DNA from: Xanthostigma xanthostigma
Taxonomy: Eukaryota; Arthropoda; Insecta; Raphidioptera; Raphidiidae
Direction: 5' to 3'
DNA: 64,000 bases
NCBI GenBank assembly: GCA_963575645.1
Contig: OY754467.1
Span: 124,001-188,000, forward strand
Under the pieces are notes generated by a model. That model made no database searches and was not told the DNA's origin. It worked only from the letters and a program-made list of their open reading frames with translations. The position numbers and the translations under genes are program-made. Positions 24,755-36,217 of the stretch are shown piece after piece. How positions within the stretch are numbered: the stretch's first letter is position 1; each line of letters starts with the position of its first letter.

Positions 24755-25478
24755 TTACCATCAAAAATATTTTTGCTTTCGGGCAAACGGGATAATACAT
24801 TTATTTATTGCATTTTTCTTTTTATTTCATTTGTTCTTGGAAATAACAAAAGAACTAAGAGTAAAATTTAGGAATCACCATACCCTTGTTTTGCATTCCT
24901 TCTTCTTCAGAGAAGACGTTGTTTCGGAATAAATTGGTGATATAGTTTCCGGACATAATATATTTCGTTTACAAAATCACGGACGGCTGTTATTGGAAAA
25001 ATGATAAACAACAATGACGAAGGCATAATTAAATGTTCTTTCAAAGCACGACGTGTGTTGCGTAAGAAGTACTGCAGTGAAAGATCAAGGTGGCGACGAC
25101 GGGCAATGTCAAGGCCGGCTCAGATCGTGCGATCGTTTCGATCGATAATATACAATAAAATATCAATCCGGCAGAAATACGTGCTTTGTCAAAAGCTGTC
25201 AGTTTTTCCGTAGCCGCGTACGAATCTTCTATTCTTTTTTATCATTCACGTTTGTGCCGACCAAAAACGCCCATAAAAGTCTTGCATTGGCACCGAAAAA
25301 AGTTTTTCCCCCTGAAACCTCCATACTCACAAATTAAATGCAGAAGAACAATACTAATAATAGATGTTAGCGTATTTCCCATAAAGAGTAACAAACAAAA
25401 AACGGCGGATATAAAATTAACAAAACAATAACGCATCGATTGTCGACCGTTTAGAATTGTTACAGCAAGTCGTCGAAC
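24755..25478. promoter_or_regulatory. Upstream region of yellow-family gene 2
   Basis: AT-rich with a CpG-richer patch near 25075-25150 (GGTGGCGACGACGG, then ATCGATAATATACAATAAAAT) some 350 bp before the ATG. A promoter or 5' UTR exon here is plausible but not shown by the sequence. Confidence 0.25.
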
Positions 25479-28467
25479 ATGACCGGCGCTCTCCAGTCGA
25501 CGCATCTGCCGCTGCTTCTGTTCGGACTGTGCTTCTTGCCGTCGGCGCCTGGATGGGCGACGCCCCAGGACAACTCGAACGGCCGAGGCTACGGACTGTA
25601 CGGGGGCGCGGGCTCCTCTCAAAAGCGACCGGGCGGCGGCAAGAGCGGACTCGACGTCGTTCATCAATGGTCGCAACTGGAATACGATTTCGCATCCGAA
25701 GCGGACAGGGATTACGCCGTACGGAAAGGATACTTCAATCCCGGCAAACCGACGCCCACCGACGTCGACGTTCATTACGCCAAAGGTAAAACGGGTTTAT
25801 GGAAAGATATTACTGTATATAAGGGTTCATGTAACTGAATAGGCAATAATAATAAAAGTTTTTATAAAACGTACATTGTTTAAAAACCTCTTCTAAACAG
25901 CTAAAACAACTTTTGTTTGTAAAAAAGATTACACAATGAAAAACATTATTTCTATTGAAATGTTTTATTTGCTATGTAAACATACACAAACACAGAATCA
26001 ATAAAATTTTCCATTTGTCACGTTTTTGAATATGAAAAGAGTATGTAAGACTCTCCACTGTATTAGATAATCTTCAAGAAGAAAAATATAACTGTTGATC
26101 GAATATTTAAAAATAATTTAATCTTATTCCAGACGGTAGCGGTAAGCGTCGAATATTCCTGGCGATGCCCAGATTCCAGCTGGGAGTGCCGGCAACATAC
26201 GGCGTCGTGACCGACAAGCTACGCAACGACAATCCGATCATCCAGGCTTATCCCTCTTGGGAATGGCACACCAATTCCAAGCAGTGCCGGCCAAACAGGA
26301 TCGTATCTGCTTATCGCGCCATGGTGAGTGCCTCTATACTTCTTGCACTTGAACACTGACTAGCCGGTACCTGCGGCTTCTCTCGGAGGTACAGTTAAGA
26401 TTTAATTAATTTATTTTTTTAGATTGACGAATGCGACAGGCTTTGGATTGCCGACACCGGTATCATTGGAACAGAAAGAATCTGCCCGCCGCAAATTCTA
26501 GCGTTCGACCTGAACACTGTGAGTAGTGTATATCTATCTATAAATATATAACTATCTAGATAGATAGATAATATAGATATATATTTACAATATTTAATAC
26601 AATTGAACAATAGTTGAACGTCAACACTTACTTTTAAAAAGTTATAGTTTTGTTTAAACTGCAGGCATAAATGTCGTTCAGCAAATAGATATTTCTACCT
26701 ATCTGTAGATAGAATAAATATTTATATACGATTGAGTCGTTTTTTCATTTAACGCAAAAGTTAAACGGCCCAAACATGTAATTCGAAAAATAATTAGATT
26801 ATAATAAGATAATAGATAATAATATAGATAATTGTTTCCTGCGCAGGACAAGCCGATAGTTCGTTACGAGATTCCGTCCGATCAGGTGAAAGCCGGCGCC
26901 GATTCGATTCTAATAACGCCGGTGGCCGACGTTCGACGCACCTCAGCGACCGACCAGTGCTACGACACGTTCGTCTACGTCGCCGACGTCACCGAATACG
27001 GACTCCTGGTGTACGACATGCGCAACAACAAGTCGTGGAGAATCACCAGCAACCTGTTCTATCCGTATCCGCCCTACGGCCGCTTCACCATAAACGGTGA
27101 GCGTCCGATTCGATTGGATAATATTAAATTATAAAAGAAAAAAAAACAACACACACTAATTCTATAATTCGTACACGCGACAGGTGAATCTTTCGATTTG
27201 ATGGACGGTTTGTTCGGCATGGCGCTGTCTCCGTACCGCGGCCCGGGCGACGACCGCACCCTGTTCTTTCACGCGCTCGCCAGCATAACCGAAAACAGCG
27301 TCCCGACGTCGGTGATCAGAAACCACTCGTTATTTGAAAGCGATCCGAACGCCGCCGCCGATCACTTCAAGGTAAATAACGCGTTCTAAATCTTCCGACT
27401 ATCTTATACAAAATACGTTTTTTTTCTGTGTTTTTCCACGCCAGAAAACAGGTGCGAAGACGACTGTTTCTTTTTACACGCTTTATATTAACTTCACTTG
27501 TAAGTTTGTATGCCTGTAACTTTCATTTGGACTACAGCAAGTCGTTTATATAGCGGTATAATATGCCAGCACAGTAAGTACACTGGTAGCCGTGCGGTCT
27601 AAGCCACGGGTCTTCGCTGAAAAAAAAATTGTTTTTTTTTGGCAAATTTTTGACAATAAATCGAACTAAAAAGCGGAAAATAAATATAGTTTAAAAAAAA
27701 CTAAAAAACACGCTTTATATCGAACTCAAATGTAAAAAATATTTTCTTAAAAATAAGCTTAAAAACGAGGGGCGCTCGATGTACGAAAATGTGGAACAAA
27801 GCGCCCCACGCTTTTTAAGTTTATTTTTAAAAAATTATTTTTTACTTTTTAGTTCGATATAAAGCGTGTTTTTTAGTTTTTTTTAAACTATATTTATTTT
27901 AACAGTCAATTTAAACATTATTTTCAGCTGTATCCCAAAACGCGGCAGTCGCAGACCGCCGCGATGGCGATCGATCGCAACGGCATAGCCTACTTCGGCC
28001 TTTTGAGTCAAACGGCCATGGCCTGCTGGGACACCAAAACGGAATACGGTCAAAACAATATCGAAATAGTCGACGAGAACCGCGACACGTTGCAGTTTAT
28101 GGCCGGCGTCAAGGTCATCACGAATCCGGCCGATTCGCAGAGCCAGGAGCTGTGGGTGCTGACGCCGCGCTTCCAGAAAATCATGGCCGGGACGATGAGT
28201 CCCGACGAAATCAACTTCAGAGTGCTGATGGCGAAGACCGACGATCTGACGAAGGGCTCGAGGAAGTGCAAGGCGCCGAGCGGAGCGGGAGCCTTTGGCG
28301 TCGGCCAGCGCTACGGAAGCTCGTCCGGCGGTTACGGACTGTTCCAGCCGAACGCTAACAACAAACAACAGGGACAACAGCATGGAACAACGGCACTGGG
28401 AAACCGAAATTCCGACAACACGGTCTGGTATCCCGGCGCGGTCGTTTTTCCTGCGCACGGACATTGA
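25479..28467 (+). CDS. Yellow/MRJP family secreted protein, gene 2 (523 aa, 6 exons)
   Basis: Exons: 25479-25785, 26133-26323, 26423-26518, 26847-27096, 27184-27371, 27928-28467. All introns are GT-AG with matching phases (1, 0, 0, 1, 0). A signal peptide (LPLLLFGLCFLPSAPGWA) leads into a Gly/Ser-rich spacer of about 25 residues, then the MRJP propeller starting at VVHQWSQLEYDF. Diagnostic stretches: FLAMPRFQLGVPAT, YPSWEWH, IDECDRLWIADTG, CPPQILAFDL, SWRITSNLFYPYPPYG, LMDGLFGMALSP, ELWVLTPRFQKI and DEINFRVL. N-glycosylation sites include NKS and NHS. After the propeller a Gly/Gln/Asn/Ser-rich tail of about 65 residues follows, with GGYGLF echoing the N-terminal GYGLYG. Overall length suits yellow-e-type proteins, but the paralogue is unproven. 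Confidence 0.93.
26526..26585 (+). repeat. TATC/GATA-type microsatellite in intron 3 of gene 2
   Basis: Runs of TATCTA and GATAGATAGATA form a simple-sequence tract just after the exon 3 donor. Related ATAG/ATAAT tracts continue at the far end of the same intron near 26800-26835. Confidence 0.7.
27677..27902. mobile_element. Foldback element in the last intron of gene 2
   Basis: The left arm (AAATAAATATAGTTT ... ACACGCTTTATATCGAACT) is mirrored by the right arm (AGTTCGATATAAAGCGTGT ... AAACTATATTTATTT). Each arm is about 90 bp and the loop is GC-richer. The right end lies only 25 bp upstream of the final exon, so it occupies the normal branch-point/pyrimidine-tract zone. Confidence 0.75.
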
Positions 28468-28871
28468 ACCGATTTAAAGAAAAAATCAGTGCCTCAATTA
28501 GAATAGTATATAAACCTACTTACAAATTAATTTTAAGAAACGACGATTATTTGAAATCGTGATGATCGAGAAAAAACATAATTTTATAAATCAACTATGA
28601 GATCTACAAACGCGTATTTCTTTATATTCGAGTCTTCTTGTAGTCGGAAGTGAACAGCGATGTATACCCGCGAAGGATTAATCATATAGCCAAAAAACAT
28701 TTTACATTGTTAAAAATTATTATTTAATTTTTTGTTGATATCTAGTTCTTTAGTATTATTAAAAAATTAAAAACAATCGTCTTTCATTATTTTTTAACAA
28801 TAAAAAAGTCGACTCAAAAATTTAAATAAACCTGGAATCGACAGCGCTGCCAAAACACATTTTTATAGGTA
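28468..28871 (+). other. 3' UTR/flank of yellow-family gene 2
   Basis: AT-rich flank. AATAAA occurs at 28825-28830, with another A-rich signal about 25 bp earlier, so a 3' UTR of about 350-380 bp is likely. No other gene is seen. Confidence 0.4.
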
Positions 28872-28872
28872 A

Positions 28873-29466
28873 CTAGCGGTCCCGCCCGGTTTCACCCGGG
28901 TGTAAAAGAATGAATGCGGAAGGAAGGGACATGAGTACACACATTCATCTTAGTTTAACGAGATGAATGTTGTGTCCAAATTTCATGACCGTTCAAAAGT
29001 TTTTGTCGATAAAGAGCAGTATTTAAACTTTTTTTAACTAATAATTTTTTTAAATGAATTAAATAAAATTAAAATACATTTAAATGTAAGCCGTAGAAGA
29101 AAGCAATGTAAAAAATTAAAAAAAATATATTCACCTAACGTGGGGCTCGAACCCACGACCCTGATATTGACAGTCGCATGCGCTATCGATTGATCTACCT
29201 GAGGCTGTGTTCTTTCATCACTAATATGAGTATATTTAGTTAGTGCATTTCACATAAATAGAAGCTTATTTTTGAGATACTTTTTGCAACATTTTTCATT
29301 AAAGCTCCGCTCCTAATGGTCGTAGCGTAATATTATATAGCCTATAGCCTTCCTCGGTAAATGGACTATCCAACAAAAAAAATTTATTCAATTTGAACCA
29401 GTAGTTCCTGAGATTAGCGCGTTCAAACAAACAAACAAACTCTTCTGCTTTATATATTAGTATAGA
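28873..29466 (-). mobile_element. Helitron-like element, minus orientation
   Basis: On the minus strand the 3' end has a GC hairpin (CCCGGGTGAAACCGGG) and then CGGGACCGCTAG followed by T, the Helitron 3' signature. The 5' end reads TCTATACTAATATATAAAG, matching common insect Helitron starts. A tRNA-like segment is embedded. There is no Rep/helicase coding, so it is non-autonomous. Confidence 0.65.
29132..29208 (-). repeat. tRNA-like segment inside the Helitron-like element
   Basis: Minus strand: a D-arm-like TAGATCAATCGATAGCGC, a loop CTGTCAA that would give anticodon GTC (Asp), and a perfect T-arm GTGGGTTCGAGCCCCAC. The acceptor and anticodon stems have mismatches, so it is a tRNA relic, not a convincing gene. 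Confidence 0.45.
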
Positions 29467-29734
29467 ATAGATGAATAGATTTTAATAAGAATGCACGAGA
29501 CACTATTTTGTTCTGCACTGCGACCGTTGTTTTTTCAACGTGTAATTTATTTCAACTGTCAAACATTCCACGGCCTGCGATTTGACCATAAACTCTATTT
29601 AGTTTAGTAGACTGAAGGTGAGTTCACATTGCGCGCAGCGCGCGCTGCTAAATTGCCCAAAAACAAACATTTTGCGAAGTCGAAAGATTCTGATAGAACG
29701 AGTCCGTTAAAAATTTAACTTAATTCGTCGCATC

Positions 29735-30200
29735 CAGTGCTGGATTAACCTATAAGCAAAATAAGCAACTGCTTAGGGCATCACGTCTCAGGGGCCACCA
29801 AAAATCACAACTCAGAAATGAAAAGTACCTCACCAGACCGTTTTAACAATTTTTTTTTTCTTTTTGTCATCTTTTCAAAAATGTGATCTAAATAAAAACG
29901 TAATGTTTTTTTAAACTGTTTTTTAATTAACTGTATAAAAATGCCTAAGGACAGATTTTATAGACAGTCAAATTTTCAATGAGAGCATTAATTGTAAAAT
30001 TCTATTTTTTTCCCTATAATTCTATGCTTTTTAATTTTTTCTATCCATTTTAAGCTTATGACATTCACAATTTGAATTTTTTTTTATAAACTTAAAATGA
30101 CAGAGACAGATAATATTAGACTTTTTTTAGACTGCTGTTAGAGATGAGTGCCCATAGGCAAGAAATACTTAGGGTATCAAGGAGTATTAATCCGGCACTA
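29735..30200. mobile_element. Possible hAT-like MITE
   Basis: Starts CAGTGCTGGATTAA and ends with a near-inverse TTAATCCGGCACTA. The CAGTG start is typical of hAT elements. No matching 8-bp duplication is visible, so the call is tentative. No coding capacity. Confidence 0.4.
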
Positions 30201-31741
30201 TGGTTGCGGCGCACACACTGCCATTATTTGCGTTGTTTTCACGATTAATTCGCGCAGATGTATGCCAGTCTTTATTTCGTAGAAAGTAAAATTATTCGTA
30301 AACTTAATCACCTCGTTAAAACAAAATAATTTACACCTAATAAATATTGCTTGTTTCGATGCAAATGTTCTAAAAATTCGTTGAATGCCATTATTTTATT
30401 AATGTGTTAGTTTCTCGTTTTATAATTATAAATCGTGTATTTTTAATGCATATATATACAATCCATTCTATAATGTTATAAATATCTATCATATTAAAAT
30501 TATATGCTCGTTTTAATTACGAAAAATATGGACTTTCTTTGCAGTTTTTGAGACGCTTTAAATTCCGTAGCTCACAAATCAGGCACAGAAGTTTGACTCG
30601 TCGAAATCAGTGTGTCTTTCCCGTCAATTTGAAAAAGCTCCGAGTCAACAGAAAAAATACAACAGATTATTATCTGTTGCGTAAGAATATTTAGAAAATT
30701 ACCAGTCAAAAGATTAGGTCATCTTTCGTCGAAACTGCAGTCCTAGTGACATTTTAAATCGGGTTTACCTGCAAGATAAATGGAAGATAAGGTAAAGGAC
30801 GACGTTAATGCCACTGGCGGGCTATCAGTAAACTAACTCCAGCTAACTAAGAAGTTAACCTTGCGGAAAGTGGCGCAAATTTTGAACGAGTTTTTAAGTG
30901 AAATAAGTACTCAAAAAAAGTCCAATCAAAAATTTGCCACCTTCACCTATTTATATCTCCGCAGAAAAAATCAGAACATTCTGAAGAGATATGATATCTA
31001 TGTATTTTTAAAACAAGGTATCTCACAAGATAAGGTATAAAAAACAAAAGATAAGAAAGGAACAAAAGGTTTTTGAAATAGTTTAAGTAATCCAAAAAAA
31101 AATTTTGTTAAAATCGACACCTGAACTGCAGTGTAACTTTTTGTTGGCCGAAAATACAGGAAATAAACTCGACTTAAAGTGATTATTTCATAAATAAGTG
31201 TTTAATTACAATAATATCGATACACGCAGTTCAAATTACCTACCTTAAAAGACGTTGTGAACGAGATTTTTCCTTTCATTATAGAATCGATCCGACAGAT
31301 CGACAGACATTTATAATTTAAATGAAACATAATTATCAAAATGTCGGTCAGGCCGTTCGTGTTTTGTCATTGAATAATTCAACTGTTTAATAACAAAGGC
31401 GAATCGGAAGTAGACCGCGTTCCCACTTTTCTTCGTCGGTCGGCGCATTGCGTGAATTATCGAAAGAGAAATTTTTGTCTCGTTAAATATAATATAGCAA
31501 CATAAATGATTTACAACTGTCTAATAAATGAATGCTGTTTAATCACCGATACAGATTTTATTTACATTACGTAAACGGCGGTTCTCAAACTTTTTTTATA
31601 ACGTCTCGTCCCTGCGAAGTAATATTACTAACTTATTCTTCACGCAAAGAAAGGCCGTGTCGGGTTGACAGAAAAAAAAACATTTTAAACAAATAGTTAT
31701 GTTGCTTAAGAAATTTTATAAAAAATTGCACTATGTTCAAT
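30201..31741. other. Intergenic, no gene supported
   Basis: AT-rich sequence with only short random open frames. No RNA gene or clear element end seen. Confidence 0.45.
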
Positions 31742-32219
31742 ATATTATTTTATTCAACTCATGCGCGTTATTCATGTTTTATCATGCCTAAAAACCGAAC
31801 CCTAAATAGCCATTTACCGACTGGTGACAATTACTTGTCATAACTCAATGAAGATTCTAGTAGGAAGTAATGAAAATAAACGTAACTATTTTCTGAGTCG
31901 TAACGAAATAGTAGGTAACAACAACTCCGTTGTTACCCATTGAGACTAAAATTGAGAGGCCGAATGTTTTCGACATGGAGTTTATTCATAACCGGCTAAC
32001 CTCAAACCAAAACATTGAATCGTGCTGTTTGGTGCTGTTAGTATTGACAGTTTTTTTATAAAGAAATAAATAGATATTTACAACATCTCATTAATAACAA
32101 TGAATAAAACATGAATAACGCGCAATTGTTGAATAAAATTATGGGCGTAACTTGTAGGCTAAGTCATGACCTGTCAGCGCGATGAATGACTTAGACTATA
32201 CTAGTTACGCCAATAACTA
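31742..32219 (+). repeat. Dispersed repeat R, copy 2
   Basis: Nearly identical to 17023-17509 in the same orientation, with a few small indels. The 15-kb spacing brackets yellow-family gene 2. Confidence 0.85.
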
Positions 32220-33471
32220 ATACCGAACCAGAAATGTAGATTTTCTCAATTAAAATCATTTCATCTTCTCAATCACTTTTTTTATACTGACAATGAAATG
32301 AAATTTTTAATCTCTGAACCACTTTTTTATAAACACAATAAATATTTAATTCTTTCAATGAACATAATATCATTTTTGATCAAACGCTTTTTTTACAATG
32401 TATATACGATGGTACTATTTTAAAGAAGTTTTTAAACTACTTAAACAAATCCACTTTTCAAAAAAAAAATTCGCGTTGCGTCTTCAGAATTGCAATAATT
32501 ATTATTTGCCTAAATGATTAAAGTGTAACATTTTTAGTGTTCCTGTGTCCAATCTTCAATTTTAGGTAGTTTGTCCACCCCTGTTCGCTGGGCATTGTTA
32601 GTGGAGATAGATACCTCCTCTCGGACACAACAATGGCGTATAACACGCAACAAACGCCGCAGTTACTCCGGTTTAGTTACTGCGTCGGTAACTCTTCCAG
32701 TTGCCGAGCTCTCCACTACTTGGCTGCAGTGCGTTACATAAATGAAAAACGTCCGCCGGTCATCCGATTCAAAAACACTCGAGCGCCAGTCGAATCAACA
32801 ACTTGCGAACAAATGAACTCGAAAAAACAAAACGCAAAACACGGACAAGAGAACGTCGACAATGGAAAATTAAAACCGACAAGTGAACATCGACAAAAAA
32901 CTTAACGTACCGACATACTAAACATATATCGAAAAACAAAGTGAACTCTGAAAAACAAAATACCATTCATATTATGAAACAAGTGATAGCTTATGTGTAA
33001 AACTGTTTACAAAAAAAATAATTTAAAATCAAAAGACATAAAACAGCGTTTATTTTAATTGAAAATTATGTTTCTATTAAACGGGCCGTACAAAAAATAA
33101 CGGTTTTAATAACGTAAAATATTAACATTTTTTTTAAATGCAGTTTCAATAGCAAATATCTAAACACTGTAGATTAGACATTTGAAAAACTTTCCAAATT
33201 ATAAAACACTCATTGCTTCATTTCTTCTAATTAAATGCATAAATAATTATTTATTCCTCACCAATTTCACTGTAAAAACGTGAATTAAATCTAACGCCTC
33301 GATGTGAAAAAAATAAATATAAACAATACACAGTTGAAATATCGTGCCATAAAAATTAGTTTAAAAAATTATGAATATTTTTAAGTATAAATATTAAAGC
33401 AAGAGATTTTTAATAAATACATGCACCGAGTAACGGTTTCTGTAATTGAAAAACAAATGAACATTTTAAAA
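32220..33471. other. Intergenic, one weak ORF
   Basis: A 90-codon plus-strand frame (32633-32905) starts in a GC-richer context and becomes Lys/Asn/Gln-rich. I see no domain, no splice partner and no homologue, so I do not call it a gene. The rest is AT-rich. Confidence 0.4.
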
Positions 33472-33618
33472 AATGGCCGTCGCTCATTCTCAGTCGTGGT
33501 TTTGGCAGTGGCATCCGCCCTCCGATTTTATTCCCAACGAATTTGACACCCGAAGGAAGCTCGCCGAAGAGCCGCCGTTCCATCGAGACTATCATTACTC
33601 AGAGGACAACGCCAAAGG
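33472..33618 (+). CDS. Possible orphan exon (49 codons)
   Basis: ATG at 33472 opens a frame reading MAVAHSQSWFWQWHPPSDF ... FHRDYHYSEDNAK with GC-rich codons in an AT-rich surround. A donor-like AAAG|GTTTGT follows at 33618/33619; without splicing the frame stops at TGA six bases later. An acceptor-like CTCAG at 33486-33490 offers an internal-exon alternative. Composition and residues look like real protein, but I find no partner exon or known family. Confidence 0.3.
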
Positions 33619-34061
33619 TTTGTGAAAAACAATTTCTTAAAACTGCGCTCAGTAGCGTCTCTTACTTTCTCGTAGGTACAATGCGAAGGGACCTAAAAGA
33701 CTGCTATTTTTCCACACATTTGATAGAGTTCTTATATAGTACAATAAAACTTCCTCGAATAGCCAAAAAAAAATAGATTGCCTGACAAATCACACGTCCA
33801 CTAAAGGGTTAAAAGCTAAATCGACATTAACTTGTGCAGACGAGGGCGAACTGCATTCCGCGATCCGTAGCTTTCGTTCTATGGAGCTTTGATATCCAGA
33901 TTCAAATTCATTCTAGAAAAAGCTTTCGATAGATTCGATTCATATAAAAAGCAGTCGGGCACGCAATATGCCTGGAGAAAGTTCGTACATGTTTATGGAG
34001 TAATAAAATCGAAAAAAAAATATATTTCTCAAAACATCTTTGTGACAGTCTATAAACCTGG
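33619..34061. other. Intergenic, no gene seen
   Basis: Nothing supportable besides the donor-like site at its left edge. Confidence 0.4.
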
Positions 34062-34469
34062 TTATGCCCGGTTTACATTATTCCAATCCAGTGATCCAGT
34101 CCAGTGCTGGACTGGATCGCTGGACTGGATTCGTTGTCTACATTATTCCAGTCATTTAGAAGCCGTTTTCATTGTGAACACTACAGTGACAATGATTTCA
34201 TAAAGAGATCAGTTTCGAAAATGTTTCAAACGTGCTCAATCACTCTTGCTACAAGAAGTTATTAATGGAATGGCACTGCAGATTGGCCGTCTACATTATT
34301 CCAGTTGCACTGGATTGATCGCACTGGATTCAAAAGTAGACCGCGAATCCAGTTACTGGACTGGAATGCTTACTAGATCCAGTGCATTCCAGTGAGGGTT
34401 TACATTATTCCAGTTGCAATCCAGCACTGGACTGGATCGCTGGACTGGAATAATGTAAACCGGGCTTTA
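34062..34469. mobile_element. Harbinger-type MITE, copy 1
   Basis: The element is 34065-34466. Terminal inverted repeats contain GCCCGGTTTACATTATTCCA and its inverse, and TTA flanks it on both sides. A 3-bp TWA duplication is the PIF/Harbinger signature. Subterminal repeats of CCAGTCCAG and GCTGGACTGGA alternate at both ends. The middle reads like a transposase N-terminal piece (RDQFRKCFKRAQSLLLQEVIN). Confidence 0.8.
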
Positions 34470-35122
34470 TTGTTGAAAAATAGGGCTTGCCTTAGAAACG
34501 AGGACACGTTCGCAAAAATGACATTTCAATTGTATACAGATATCGAACTTTAAATCTAATAAATTACCAGCTCCGGGGTGAGTTTTAAAAATGTCAAATG
34601 ACCCGACAGAGCACCATAAAATCCATCAAAACCGGTCGATATACAAGTGCCTGCATTATGTTGTGCAATATTATATAATAATATCACTGTTTAAATCAGA
34701 TAAGACAGTATCACCTTTACAACCAATTTTCGTAATATGTCGGTTTTTCAGACATCAATCGAGTCACCTGTCCTGTTTAATCATTCAAGCCATCTTAAAG
34801 CGATCGTATTACGGAATCACTGAACGAAAATCACGTTTCTATTATGCAATCAAGCATCGTGCACAGATCGTTGAAATTTTAAAACATCTCACAGCTATCA
34901 GATTGCAGAAACTTTCAATCATTTTTGTAAAATTTGAGTCTAATCACTTTCGAACCTTCAATTCTGTTTCTGTGATTCGTCTGTGATCAATTAATTATTG
35001 CTAATGACCTCAGTAGTCCAGCGTCTACAATCTACTAGCAAAATATAAAAGGAGACATCAACGCTCGAATAAGACACAAACCTCGATCAGAAATGCATGC
35101 AAAAAAAATGCTCGCGATTTTT
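34470..35122. other. Intergenic, no gene supported
   Basis: A 131-codon plus-strand frame (34591-34986) is open, with AT-type codons and no recognised domain. I treat it as chance. One copy of the short GACCTCAGT...CTACAA motif lies at about 35006-35033. Confidence 0.45.
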
Positions 35123-35344
35123 GAAGTGAAAACTTCTTTAGCGGCGTTGTAATGGGTAAAAAATGTTAAACTCGCGTCAGATCGTCAGATCGAAAAATCG
35201 TAAGACCTGTTCGAAAATGCGTAAGACAAAATTCGTAAGACGAAAACTTATTTGTTTTTTTTTTGCTTAGCTATTTTAAAATAAATACAAAATGTAATCA
35301 CATATTTCTCACTTCTGACGGCACTCCCGGAGTGCAACCCGTCT
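35123..35344 (+). mobile_element. Family B repeat, copy 3
   Basis: Begins GAAGTGAAAACTTC and ends with the GC palindrome, CCCGTCT and a T-run. The interior differs from the other copies and includes three GTAAGAC repeats. Confidence 0.75.
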
Positions 35345-36217
35345 TTTTTTTTTCTTAATCGAAAACGGATGACCAATTAAATGCGTAACATACGATTCGA
35401 CGGCCCCATTAACAACGATGCAAACTGCAGTGGACGACCGGCTCTAGATGCTCGTTTGATACGCGTTTGCGGTTCAAATTTATTTACATATACTTATGCA
35501 TGCACTATAAGCGCGCGCACGTGACGTGTGATGAGAAATCACAATAATTAAAAAAAAAACCTTTTACTTTTTACCAATAATAATAAACTACAAATTCGAT
35601 TACTTTTACCGGTTAAGTCAGACTATATATTATAAATAAAACATAACTCGAGAACGGCACAGCATTTACAACAGACGACGTCCCGACGACTAAGACTATC
35701 ATTCCAAATCGTTTTGTGTATCTTTACCTTGAAATAGAACTTCACAAAGAAAATAAGAACACGGGAACTGTCAATTTTTTAAGTGAGCAAGAATGAGAGA
35801 GTTTTACATCTAGACATAATAAGTATATCGTGTGATTTGAATCTATGATGGAATTTAATAATAATTTATCGATGTTTTTTTCTGCATACAACTTACACTT
35901 ACATAACATAATATGTAACAAATTCTATTAACTTAACTACTTATGTATATCAACGTTTTTTTTTAACAAAATAAACTTATTAGAAATCGCTATTAATTGT
36001 TGCACAGCAAAGTAGGTTATTGAATTTTTTTTTCAAACAGGAAAACCAAGAAACACGCATCGCATGGTTTCAAAATCCTTTTTATGACTTTTTTGCAACA
36101 AACAAGGAAATGTTACACGAAGATGCAAGCGATCTTTTATTACTAATAGTTTTTAATTAACGTTCTCTACATAGCAATAATTAACTTAGCAGAATAACGT
36201 TTTTGATTTTCCATTCG
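35345..36217. other. Intergenic, no gene seen
   Basis: Nothing supportable. A CpG-rich patch near 35510-35535 (GCGCGCGCACGTGACG) is isolated. Confidence 0.4.

Noticed and set aside
25242..25775. 177-codon minus-strand ORF over gene 2 exon 1
   Set aside because: Arg-rich antisense shadow of a GC-rich exon.
27883..28464. 193-codon minus-strand ORF over gene 2 exon 6
   Set aside because: Antisense shadow; the plus strand has the MRJP motifs and splice sites.
29132..29208. Functional tRNA-Asp gene
   Set aside because: Acceptor and anticodon stems carry mismatches and it lies inside a Helitron-like element.
32633..32905. 90-codon ORF with ATG in a GC-richer patch
   Set aside because: No domain; becomes low-complexity Lys/Asn/Gln; no splice or promoter support.
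34591..34986. 131-codon plus-strand ORF
   Set aside because: AT-biased codons and no recognisable motif.
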